Made by a program: the position numbers and the translations under genes. From Nitriliruptoraceae bacterium (GTDB lineage Bacteria > Actinomycetota > Nitriliruptoria > Nitriliruptorales > Nitriliruptoraceae): a stretch of 14,171 nt of DNA. Shown here in pieces: positions 10,401-14,142 of this stretch; the stretch's first letter is position 1, and each line of letters begins with the position of its first letter. Where the stretch lies: positions 1-14,171 of the forward strand of contig SLLJ01000156.1 in the NCBI GenBank assembly GCA_007134165.1, given 5' to 3'. Under the pieces are notes generated by a model that was given only the letters and a program-made list of their open reading frames with translations, made no database searches and was not told the origin of the DNA.

Positions 10401-13012
10401 CATGGGTACGTCGGCAGAGTGATGCACGCGCCGTGCGGGTAGACGCCTGCCCAGTCGACCACCCGACCGCGCACGTGCAGCGCCGCCAGAGCGCGCAGCA
10501 TCGCCTCACGCTCATCCTCGTGGCGACGCAGCGAGTGCACCACGGTGCGGCTCTCCTCGCGCGCTGCGAGACACTCGTCGACGTAGGTGGTCAAGGCCGG
10601 ATGGGGGCTGAGCTCGCAGAACAGCTCGTGCCCGTCATCGATCAGGGTCTCGACACAGGGAGCGAACAGCACGGGCTGGCGGATGTTGCGCCACCAGTAG
10701 TCACCGTCGAGGAGTGCGTCACCGACCCACGCGCCGGTCACCTCCGAGACCATGGGGATCGCCACCGGCCGTGGCTCGAGATCTGCGAGCGCCTCGAGCA
10801 GCTCGGCGCGCACACCTTCTACCTGCGGGGCGTGGTAAGGCACCTCGGTTTGCAGGAAGCGGCAGAAGCGCTCGCGCTGCTCGAGCATGCGGGCGAGGTC
10901 CTCGAGCGTGCCGCGGTCACCGGACAGCGTCACTGACGACGGACTGTTCACGGCTGCCAGCGCCACCTGGTCGACGTGTGGCGCCACGAGCGTGGCCGCC
11001 TCCTCGGCGCTGATGCCGGCGGCGAGCATGGTGCCCGTGCCGGTGGCGCGGTGCAGCAGCCGGCCTCGGTGATAGGCGACCCGCAGCGCGTCGGCGCGAT
11101 CGAGGGCGCCGGCGACATGCGCGGCAGCCATCTCCCCGGCGCTGTGCCCGACGACGGCGTCGGGGACCACACCCCAGCTGCGCCACAACGCCGCCAGCGC
11201 GATCTGGAACGCGCAGTTGACGACCTGTACGACCCGGGTCTCGCTGATCCGCGAGGCGGCTTCGTCCGCAGTCAGCTCGTCGAGCAGCGACCAACCGCTG
11301 AGGGGTCTGAGCGCGCGGTCGCACTCCTCCAACTCCGCGCGGAACACCGGCTCGTCGCGGAGCAGCTGGCGGCCCATTCCCCACCACTGCGGGCCCATCC
11401 CGGCGAAGACGAACGCGAGCCCCGGTGTGCGCCCCGGTGTCCAGTGTCCCGTCGCCAGCGCAGGTGAGGCGTCGCCGTCCAGGAACGTCTCGATGCCGGC
11501 CACGAGCTCGTCAGCGGTGCTACCGACCACCGCGAGTCGGTGCTCATGGTGCGTCCGGCGCATCGCGGCGGTGTAGCAGCGATCGTGCAACGCAGCCGTC
11601 GCGTCGTCGCGCAGGTGCTCCCGGTGCCGGGTGGCTGCCTCTCGCAAGGCTGCCTGGCTGCGCCCGGAGATGGTGAGCACGTGCCCGGCCGGGGCGGTGG
11701 CGTCGACCGGGTGGTCCTTCGCCGCGGGCGCCTCCGCGAGCACGACATGGGCGTTGGCGCCCCCGAAGCCGAACGCGTTGACGCCCGCCAGAGCGGGACG
11801 TGCGGTCTCCGGCCAGGCCTCAAGCTCGGTGGGCACCCGCAGGCGCAGCTCCGCGAACGGGATGTCCGGGTTGGGGTGCTCGAAGTGCAGGCTCGGGGGG
11901 ATCTTCTTGTGGCGTAGCATGAGGGCGGCCTTGATGAGCCCGGTGATGCCCGCCCCCGCTTCGAGGTGGCCGACGTTCGTCTTGGCCGAGCCGATGACGA
12001 GCGGGTGCTCAGGCTCGCGCCCGCGGCCGTACACCTGCCCGATGGCCTGGGCTTCCGCGGGGTCTCCAACGGCTGTGCCGGTGCCGTGCGTCTCGACATA
12101 GCTGATCGCCGCGGGATCGAGGTCTGCCTCCCGCAGCGCCTGTTGCAGCAGCTGCTCCTGCGCTGCTGCGCTGGGCAAGCTGATGCCGGTCGTGCGCCCG
12201 TCCTCGTTGATGGCACTGCTTCGCACGACCGCGTAGATCGGGTCACCGTCGCCAAGCGCCTGCGCGAGCGGCTTGAGGACGACCGCGCCGGCACCCTCGC
12301 TGCGGACGTAGCCGTTGGCGCGCGCGTCGAAAGCGCGGCAGCGCCCATCCGGCGAGATCATCGATGCCTTGCAGAAGCCGACGGTCAGGTCGGGCGCGAG
12401 CACGAGGTTCACGCCGGCGGCGATCGCCATGCTGGTCTCGTCGGCGGCCAGGCTGCGGCAGGCGAGGTGCACCGCGGTCAGCGACGAGGAGCAGGCGGTC
12501 TCGATGGCCATGCTCGGACCGCGCAGGTCGAGAAGGTAGGACAGGCGGTTCGGCGCCGCGCAGAGCGCGTTGCCGATGTTGACGTGGGGGTCGAGCAGGT
12601 GGCGCTGCCCAGGCCCCATGTGCATGTCACCGTAGTCGTGCGTGGAGACTCCCACGTAGACGCCGGTGCTCGTGCCCGCCAGCCGTTCGGGCACCTGCCC
12701 GCCGTCCTCGAGTGCCTCCCAGGCCACCTCGAGCAGGAGGCGGTGCTGGGGGTCCATCTGCTTGGCCTCGCGCGGCGCGATGCCGAAGAAGTCGGCGTCG
12801 AAGCGGTCGACGTCGGCAACGAAACCGCCCCAGCGGCTGTAGATCTTGCCAGGTGCCGCGGGGTCCGGGTCGTAGACCTCGTTGATGTCGAAGCGCTCTG
12901 CAGGAAGCTCGGTGATCGCGTCGACGCCGTCGCAGAGCAGCTGCCAGAAGTCGGCGGGTGTGTCGGCGTCGCCGGGGAAGCGGCAGCCGATGCCGACGAT
13001 CGCGACGTCCAT
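1424..13012 (-). CDS. One-protein hybrid type I PKS-NRPS (KS-AT-DH-cMT-ER-KR-ACP-C-A-PCP-TE)
   Basis: This 3862-residue cytoplasmic megasynthase builds a polyketide chain, methylates and fully reduces it, condenses it with one amino acid and releases it by a thioesterase. Approximate domains: KS 1-425, AT 530-830, DH 894-1180, C-methyltransferase 1330-1575, structural pseudo-KR 1585-1790, ER 1806-2137, KR 2150-2400, ACP 2432-2508, condensation 2526-2972, adenylation 2990-3488, PCP 3512-3582, TE 3590-3862. Catalytic or binding residues seen are C174/H309/H349 (KS), S624/H727 (AT), H924/D1097 (DH), S2290/Y2303/N2307 (KR), S2469 (ACP), H2661 (C), K3479 (A), S3545 (PCP) and S3673/D3700/H3834 (TE). 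The reading frame runs upstream to 13219, but those 69 residues are Arg-rich and unlike KS. The ATG at 13012 begins directly with the KS fold and has GGTGAGGGG 7 bases upstream, so I chose it. There is no loading module and no N-terminal docking helix, so the starter must come from a free acyl-CoA or acyl carrier. The order recalls fungal highly reducing PKS-NRPS enzymes and bacterial tetramate macrolactam synthases, but the product is not predictable with certainty. It is the first gene of a two-gene operon with the PPTase. Confidence 0.97.
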   Translation of the reverse strand: MDVAIVGIGCRFPGDADTPADFWQLLCDGVDAITELPAERFDINEVYDPDPAAPGKIYSRWGGFVADVDRFDADFFGIAPREAKQMDPQHRLLLEVAWEALEDGGQVPERLAGTSTGVYVGVSTHDYGDMHMGPGQRHLLDPHVNIGNALCAAPNRLSYLLDLRGPSMAIETACSSSLTAVHLACRSLAADETSMAIAAGVNLVLAPDLTVGFCKASMISPDGRCRAFDARANGYVRSEGAGAVVLKPLAQALGDGDPIYAVVRSSAINEDGRTTGISLPSAAAQEQLLQQALREADLDPAAISYVETHGTGTAVGDPAEAQAIGQVYGRGREPEHPLVIGSAKTNVGHLEAGAGITGLIKAALMLRHKKIPPSLHFEHPNPDIPFAELRLRVPTELEAWPETARPALAGVNAFGFGGANAHVVLAEAPAAKDHPVDATAPAGHVLTISGRSQAALREAATRHREHLRDDATAALHDRCYTAAMRRTHHEHRLAVVGSTADELVAGIETFLDGDASPALATGHWTPGRTPGLAFVFAGMGPQWWGMGRQLLRDEPVFRAELEECDRALRPLSGWSLLDELTADEAASRISETRVVQVVNCAFQIALAALWRSWGVVPDAVVGHSAGEMAAAHVAGALDRADALRVAYHRGRLLHRATGTGTMLAAGISAEEAATLVAPHVDQVALAAVNSPSSVTLSGDRGTLEDLARMLEQRERFCRFLQTEVPYHAPQVEGVRAELLEALADLEPRPVAIPMVSEVTGAWVGDALLDGDYWWRNIRQPVLFAPCVETLIDDGHELFCELSPHPALTTYVDECLAAREESRTVVHSLRRHEDEREAMLRALAALHVRGRVVDWAGVYPHGACITLPTYPWQRERHWFDQPAVSATRPAGVDTHHPLLGRQLAAPHPAWQGSLADPRLDYLDAHVVEDSAVFPGAGYVEMAIAAARRLHPETPVTLERVEFSRLLFLAEGRDHALHLLHHPRDAALEVHSADDRQDTAWTLHATAALRTGADARLTGAADDSSGHLDLSHVRERCREQVAPADYYGVLEQYGFRYGAPFRGLRDVRAGEHEALALVGFPAGVDLPVDAYAVHPALLDSAFQLLVAAAGVSAGRGEEPPGPLFPVALRRVAFHHRPGGRFWAHAVVRHADGALIEGDVTLVGDDGTIALTCEGLRLTVLEKESGGSAAEEDIDSWLYDLQWEEVPGEGADTPRVAAVRSVAEVRAALATGAAPEQHPDIDAYYALAAPGLDRLAVGYTRIALETLGWSADHADHTSVDRLGVDPRHRQLFGELVRMVEESGGTPVPGDHAALRGELDALRARAPAFTAEADLVRRGGEALADVLRGDTDPREVLLTDEALELLARMYHNSPTCRAYHPHLANAVAAALDAAPDGAPLRVLEVGAGTGAATAGILPALPAGAEYVFTDISPHFVATACERFGARSGMRFEVLDVETDPSAQGFTPGSFDVVVAANVLHTTADLRTTAGHLRTLLAPGGVLAVLELTRRAAWYNLVFGLLDGWWRFTDTDLRPAYPLLGPEQWRGLLTDCGYEQASALDAGERAGGPLQTVVLARAPVADPAGADAATPRRWLLLTDEGGVGARLAAELRGRGDTATLVARGRTHRRRADGTLEVPPDDAAAFERLLADLRGSGEDPDGVVHLWGLDTADSAGPAASTAAVMDAQRLGSESALALAQALEAAEPRPSVWLITGGSQPVPGHDDVPAVAQAPLWGLGRVLMNEQAAARCRLVDLSPEPTRDEVSALAAELGSDDPEEELALRGPRRFVRRLQRASLGAPAQQPGPEQLRAADSDRFCLAVDTPGTLASLVLRAAPDHDPGPGEVALRVRASGLNFRDVLLALGMLPDAAKAVSPAPDLLGIECSGVVLACGAGVDEFQPGDEVIALTWGSHGSRVLARASLTVPKPAALTFAEAASVTTAFVTADYALRHVARVEPGERVLIHSAAGAVGLAAIQCCERVGAEVFATAGTPEKRDHLRSLGIEHVLDSRSLNFADEVRQRTDGHGVDVVLNSLAGEAMRASLDLLRPYGRFVELGKRDIYDDAQVGLAPFQRNLTYTAVDLIQLALDQPERAKRLLLDVMQQLADGRYTPVPYTVFDLGEAEQAFRLMAQARHIGKVVLTVDETHYPVSPEREPALCQAEGTYLITGGLGGLGLAVADWLVRQGARTVVLMSRSGRPKDDGAGLEALRASARVVVVQGDVGNADDVARVLARIRAELPPLRGVVHAAMVLDDDVLGRLDRERFRGVLEPKVAGAWNLHRLTTAEPLDFFVLFSSLASVFGHPLQGNYAAANAFLDALATHRQARGLPALTVGWGALADVGYVARHPEVAEYVFRGGLVGFTPEQAVATLGALLRRDRPYVIAARIDWPIVTATNPALTSSRRFLPFATAAEHDGGREVTDADATPLALLDDAAPQERRAALERYVVGKVARVLGGTADRVDPDRPLPELGFDSLMAVELTTALKTDLKVRVPVVRILQGASARDLAGAVLDRLSDAAPDSDTDAAGDDDEAYPLSFEQRRLWFLHCLEPDNPAYNIPTAARLAGPLDAAALERSLNAAVERHEVLRATFQDTDGEPAQTFAPAVRLALPVADLSDQPLDEREAELQRRATAEIRRPFDLEHGPPVRVLLFRLAPDEHVLLLVVHHIACDAWSMNWFAREVAALYEASSAQRPADLPPPAFRYVDYVRREHERLDDDLVSTQLDYWTRTLTGAQTRLRMPGPGGSLRGLPAADAAHTPRRGGHEPFALTSEVSAALEQLSRTEGVTLFTTLLAAFQTLLRRYSGQDDVCVATPVTTRDPEAETVVGCFMNTLVLRGDLGGDPTFRELLKRTHTATLDAFEHQDVPFERVVEAVRAARGGGPEPLFEAMLVLHNARLPELRVAGLDLRPVDVESGTAVTDLALLLDTGERLRGVLEYNADRFDRATVRRMLEHLRILLEGVVADPDRRLSELPLMTPDERHRVVVEWNHTAVDFGASQCLHELVAAQVQSTPHAVAAASANVSLTYAALERRSNRLAHHLRALGVGPERIVGVCMQRSTDVLVATLAVLKAGGAFLPLDPTYPADRLRFQLEDANAAAVLTQQRLQSGLPATRAPVVAIDGAWEDTAPGEEEAPRTGVGPRDLAYVIYTSGSTGTPKGVMVEHRAVCNHLRWRQHAIPLTVTDTVLQRTPLTFDPSVWELFGPLTAGARVLMAPPTTASDSAALVRLVADEAVTVLQAVPAVLEALVDEPELDRCQALRRVICGGEPLATQLQERLLARLPVELHHVYGPTEATIETTHWRCGPTAEPTIAPIGRPIANATVHILDDALQPVPIGAVGELCIGGAGLARGYLDRPDLTAQRFISHPWHSTPGARLYRSGDLGRWRPDGNIEFLGRADQQVKVRGFRVEPGEVEAALHEHAGIREVAVVACEPAPGDRRLVAFATVAGDHANVADLHRHAADRLPDYMLPSSILLRDDLPRTASGKVDRERLVHEAHERAGDAPHGPGSGPPSEPAAPRDPVELRLVQIWEGLFPGCPVGVTDDFFDLGGHSLLAMRATARIRAAFGADLPVSSLIAERTIERLACLLRAQDRPGSPLVALQPRGDERPFVWVHPVSGTVFCYVELARAMGAARPFYAFEAVGLRAGEQPHDQIEDMAANYVAALRELQATGPYLLGGWSMGGMIAFEMARQLEAAGEHVAFLALLDTPHSPALAEPAHPDQGVLLHRFAQDIGLSPDQLTVSADDFWQLDPDAQLTCLLEQPRATGLLPPDMGMPELRRHLRVLTHNLQAMRAHVPRHYAGRLTLFEARDRSGDSATDNASAWGEHAGGGVTRHVVAGNHYTMLRQPHVVALAAQLGACLDELQAVTA
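1427..2245 (-). other. Type I thioesterase (TE) release domain
   Basis: Residues about 3590-3862, an alpha/beta hydrolase. The nucleophile S3673 is in GGWSMGG, with D3700 in LALLDTP and H3834 in GNHYTML forming the triad. It releases the product by hydrolysis or cyclisation. A Dieckmann-type closure, as assigned to the TE of tetramate macrolactam synthases, is possible but cannot be told from sequence. Confidence 0.93.
2267..2479 (-). other. Peptidyl carrier protein (PCP) domain
   Basis: Residues about 3512-3582. The phosphopantetheine serine is S3545 in DLGGHSLLAMR. A Pro/Gly/Ser-rich linker (about 3493-3511) separates it from the A domain. Confidence 0.94.
2549..4045 (-). other. Adenylation (A) domain, specificity code DPWQIGVIEK
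   Basis: Residues about 2990-3488. Core motifs A2 (LKAGGAFLPLDP), A3 (YTSGSTGTPKG), A5 (VYGPTEATIE), A7 (YRSGDLGRW), A8 (VKVRGFRVEPGEVE) and A10 (LPRTASGKVDR) are all intact. Aligning by eye to GrsA PheA, the ten pocket residues are D3188, P3189, W3192, Q3231, I3256, G3258, V3281, I3289, E3290 and K3479. D3188 indicates an alpha-amino acid substrate. I do not recognise this code; the nearest one I recall is a glutamine-type code (DAWQFGLIDK), and that is only a weak guide. Confidence 0.93.
4097..5437 (-). other. Condensation (C) domain
   Basis: Residues about 2526-2972. It joins the acyl chain on the ACP to the aminoacyl-PCP. The opening motif is YPLSFEQRRLWFL, and the active-site HHxxxDG is written HHIACDA (2660-2666), with H2661 the catalytic base and Ala in place of the last Gly. 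The later VVGCFMNTLVLR motif is present. Sequence type looks LCL or PKS-NRPS hybrid, with no epimerisation domain nearby. Confidence 0.92.
5489..5719 (-). other. Acyl carrier protein (ACP) domain
   Basis: Residues about 2432-2508. The phosphopantetheine attachment serine is S2469 in LGFDSLMAVEL. It is followed by a short Asp/Ala-rich linker (about 2509-2526) leading into the condensation domain. Confidence 0.93.
5813..6565 (-). other. Ketoreductase (KR) domain, B-type
   Basis: Residues about 2150-2400, an SDR fold with the NADPH motif TGGLGGLG (2162-2169). Catalytic K2266, S2290, Y2303 and N2307 are present. The LDD motif (2246-2248) marks a B-type KR, which gives a D-configured beta-hydroxyl before dehydration. 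Confidence 0.92.
6602..7597 (-). other. Enoylreductase (ER) domain
   Basis: Residues about 1806-2137, medium-chain dehydrogenase type. It carries the GLNFRDVLLALGM motif (1848-1860), an intact NADPH-binding HSAAGAVGLAAIQ loop (1959-1971) and the LGKRDI stretch (2050-2055). Unlike many fungal PKS-NRPS hybrids, whose ER is inactive and replaced by a separate protein, this ER keeps its cofactor loop and is predicted active. Confidence 0.92.
7643..8260 (-). other. Structural (pseudo-)KR subdomain
   Basis: Residues about 1585-1790. It has a degenerate Rossmann half (LLLTDEGGVGARLA), a WLITGGSQP strand and the WGLGRVLMNE segment typical of the non-catalytic KR half that precedes an ER. It supports the catalytic KR located after the ER and has no catalytic role of its own. 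Confidence 0.75.
8288..9025 (-). other. C-methyltransferase (cMT) domain
   Basis: Residues about 1330-1575. It is an SAM-dependent class I methyltransferase with motif I VLEVGAGTG (1398-1406), an acidic strand end in VFTDIS (1423-1428) and a FDVVVAANVLHTT stretch (1466-1478) containing H1476, a candidate general base. It is placed between the DH and the structural KR half, the normal site of PKS cMTs that methylate the alpha carbon of the beta-ketoacyl-ACP. Confidence 0.9.
9473..10333 (-). other. Dehydratase (DH) domain
   Basis: Residues about 894-1180, a double hot-dog fold. H924 and P933 of the HxxxGxxxxP motif are present, but the Gly position is D928 (HVVEDSAVFP). The second catalytic residue D1097 lies in HPALLDSAFQ, the usual HPxLLD motif. 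It is probably active in removing water from the beta-hydroxyl intermediate. Confidence 0.88.
10523..11425 (-). other. Acyltransferase (AT) domain
   Basis: Residues about 530-830, after a KS-AT linker. It loads the extender unit on the ACP. S624 sits in GHSAGE, and the catalytic His is H727 in VPYH, at the place where malonyl ATs usually have HAFH and methylmalonyl ATs YASH. Specificity is therefore not readable from the classic motif. A cMT in the same module argues for malonyl, because a methylmalonyl unit would not need it. The post-AT linker LPTYPWQRERHWF (866-878) is intact. Confidence 0.92.
11738..13012 (-). other. Ketosynthase (KS) domain of the PKS-NRPS
   Basis: Residues 1-425. It performs decarboxylative Claisen condensation. 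The nucleophile C174 is in the TACSSS motif, with H309 in VETHGTGT and H349 in NVGHLEA, so the Cys-His-His triad is complete and this is not a loading KSQ. The fold begins at the very first residues (VAIVGIGCRFPG), with no docking helix before it. Confidence 0.95.
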
Positions 13013-13019
13013 TCGGGCA

Positions 13020-13028
13020 CCCCTCACC
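13020..13028 (-). promoter_or_regulatory. Ribosome binding site of the PKS-NRPS gene
   Basis: On the minus strand GGTGAGGGG ends 7 bases before the ATG at 13012. This decides the start: the reading frame is open for 69 codons more, but only this ATG has both a good Shine-Dalgarno and the KS N-terminus right behind it. Confidence 0.75.
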
Positions 13029-13032
13029 GGCC

Positions 13033-13053
13033 GTGACCCGACACTTCGGTCAC
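13033..13053. repeat. Inverted repeat GTGACC-9-GGTCAC upstream of the PKS-NRPS start
   Basis: Two 6-base arms, GTGACC (13033-13038) and GGTCAC (13048-13053), are separated by 9 bases. The repeat sits about 20 bases before the megasynthase ATG, next to its ribosome binding site. It could be an operator or a 5'-UTR hairpin. The arms are short, and in such GC-rich DNA chance is possible. Confidence 0.3.
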
Positions 13054-13144
13054 CGGCGGGTTCGCCTGTTCTCCCGTCGCGTCGAGCAAAGCCCGTCGCC
13101 GTCCTACCGATCGGGGGAGAAGAGCATCCCCCGTGCGCGCCTGT

Positions 13145-13155
13145 CAAGGGCCTTG
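13145..13155. repeat. Short palindrome CAAGGgCCTTG overlapping the TTGACA box
   Basis: A perfect 5-1-5 inverted repeat whose left arm overlaps the minus-strand TTGACA at 13142-13147. This is a position where a repressor could block the megasynthase promoter. The arms are short and there is no second copy in the window, so support is weak. Confidence 0.25.
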
Positions 13156-13255
13156 TGTGGGGCAGGTGGGGCGAGGCCTGTACGGGTGCGTGTCGAGCGG
13201 CGATACTCCGGCGACGCACTCCTGAGGCGGGACGTTCTCAGAGGATGGAGGCACC

Positions 13256-14014
13256 ATGATCGCCGCTGCTCCCTGGCTCGGGGCCGTCGTCCTCGGGCTC
13301 ATCGGCGTGGCCGTCGGAGCCTGCATGGCGCTGCTCGCATGGTTTCTCGCACGGAGGGTTGATGCCGGTATCCCTCAGCGACGCCGCCTGGCGGCCCTGG
13401 TGTTCATCCTCGTGGCTGCGCTCTTCGTGGTGCTCGCGGTCTTGCAGCTCGGTGATCCGCGTCTCGTCGAAGCCGCGGTCTCGTCCATCGCAGCGCGGGT
13501 GATTCGCACCGCGCCCGACCTCGTCGTCGCTGTCGTCGTGGTGGTCGCTGGGATCATCCTCAGCGTTTTGGCCCGCAGCCTGCTCGCGCGGCTGACCCGA
13601 CCACTTGGCTCGCTTTGGGCCGACCGCGCCTGCGCGCTCGGGCAGTGGGCGGTGATCGTGCTTGCCCTGATCGTCGCCGCCCGCCAGATCGGGCTCGCCG
13701 TGGGGGTCCTCGAAGGGGTCCTGCTCGTCGTCGTCGGCGGGTCAACTCTCGCCGTCGCGGTCGGTATGGGGCTCGGTTCACGCGAGCTCTTGGCCGCAGT
13801 CGTCGCAGGGCGGCACGTGACGGCCATCATCGGTGTCGGCGACGAGGTCGAGGTCGACGGCATGAGGGGACGGGTGCTGACTCTGGGACGAGCCAGTGTG
13901 CGCCTCGACCGCATCGAGACCGAGGTCGAGATCCCGAACGCACGGTTCCTCGACCGTGCGGTGATCGTGCACCGACGCAGTCGGCAGGATGGGCCTGCCG
14001 AAGTGGACAGATAG
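13256..14014 (+). CDS. MscS-like mechanosensitive channel family protein (short form)
   Basis: This is a 252-residue integral membrane protein. Hydrophobic segments are at about 6-31, 46-65, 88-108, 128-146 and 149-185. The last has the Gly/Ala-rich pore-helix pattern of MscS (GGSTLAVAVGMGLGSRELLA), followed by a beta-domain-like stretch (VGDEVEVDGMRGRVLTLG, 194-211) and an IPN element (226-228) that usually reads VPN. The protein stops about 25 residues later, so the cytoplasmic alpha/beta cage domain of full MscS is absent. Members of this family open under membrane tension; gating in this short form is not established. The ATG at 13256 has GGAGG (13247-13251) 4 bases upstream and GAGGA slightly farther. 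It is transcribed away from the megasynthase and probably has a housekeeping role; a link to product export is speculative. Confidence 0.85.
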   Translation: MIAAAPWLGAVVLGLIGVAVGACMALLAWFLARRVDAGIPQRRRLAALVFILVAALFVVLAVLQLGDPRLVEAAVSSIAARVIRTAPDLVVAVVVVVAGIILSVLARSLLARLTRPLGSLWADRACALGQWAVIVLALIVAARQIGLAVGVLEGVLLVVVGGSTLAVAVGMGLGSRELLAAVVAGRHVTAIIGVGDEVEVDGMRGRVLTLGRASVRLDRIETEVEIPNARFLDRAVIVHRRSRQDGPAEVDR

Positions 14015-14024
14015 CCATTGACAG

Positions 14025-14041
14025 GCACGACGTTGCCGTGC
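14025..14041 (+). terminator. Possible weak stem-loop after the MscS-like gene
   Basis: GCACG (14025-14029) and CGTGC (14037-14041) form a 5-bp stem with a 7-base loop, 10 bases past the TAG. There is no T-tract and the stem is short, so this is only a candidate terminator. Confidence 0.2.
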
Positions 14042-14048
14042 GAGCATC

Positions 14049-14064
14049 CGGACTCGCGAGTCCG
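14049..14064. repeat. Perfect 16-base palindrome
   Basis: CGGACTCGCGAGTCCG reads the same on both strands with no mismatch and no spacer. It lies 35 bases past the MscS-like stop codon, in non-coding DNA. It may be a protein-binding operator for the next gene to the right or part of a terminator for the MscS-like gene. Confidence 0.6.
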
Positions 14065-14142
14065 ACACGCGGCGCGGCAAGACACGTGGGAACTCGCTGG
14101 TGGCGGAAGGCGCGCGGTGATGGCTGCTCTCGGCCAATGTCC

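Larger units (their letters stand above)
13013..13255. promoter_or_regulatory. Divergent intergenic promoter region
   Basis: These 243 bases lie between two divergent starts, so promoters for both must be here or nearby. On the minus strand a perfect TTGACA (-35-like) is at 13142-13147, about 130 bases before the megasynthase ATG. At the normal spacing no good -10 follows; GATGCT is the nearest candidate but only 13 bases on. On the plus strand GATACT (13202-13207) could be a -10 for the MscS-like gene, without a convincing -35. The MscS-like gene has GGAGG at 13247-13251, 4 bases before its ATG. No RNA gene or third coding sequence was seen. Confidence 0.5.

Noticed and set aside
8552..10936. 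A 794-codon plus-strand open frame opposite the DH/cMT part of the megasynthase, and a 441-codon one at 1001-2326.
   Set aside because: Both are antisense to a gene with complete domain homology. Their translations are Arg/Gly/His-rich with no recognisable motif; such long antisense frames are expected in very GC-rich coding DNA.
13013..13219. N-terminal extension of the megasynthase frame by 69 codons.
   Set aside because: The extra residues are Arg-rich with no KS or docking-domain features, while the ATG at 13012 has a good ribosome binding site and begins exactly at the KS fold.
13375..14085. A 236-codon minus-strand frame opposite the MscS-like gene.
   Set aside because: It is Thr/Ser/Arg-rich with no hydrophobic or domain pattern, whereas the plus strand encodes clear membrane helices and a good ribosome binding site.
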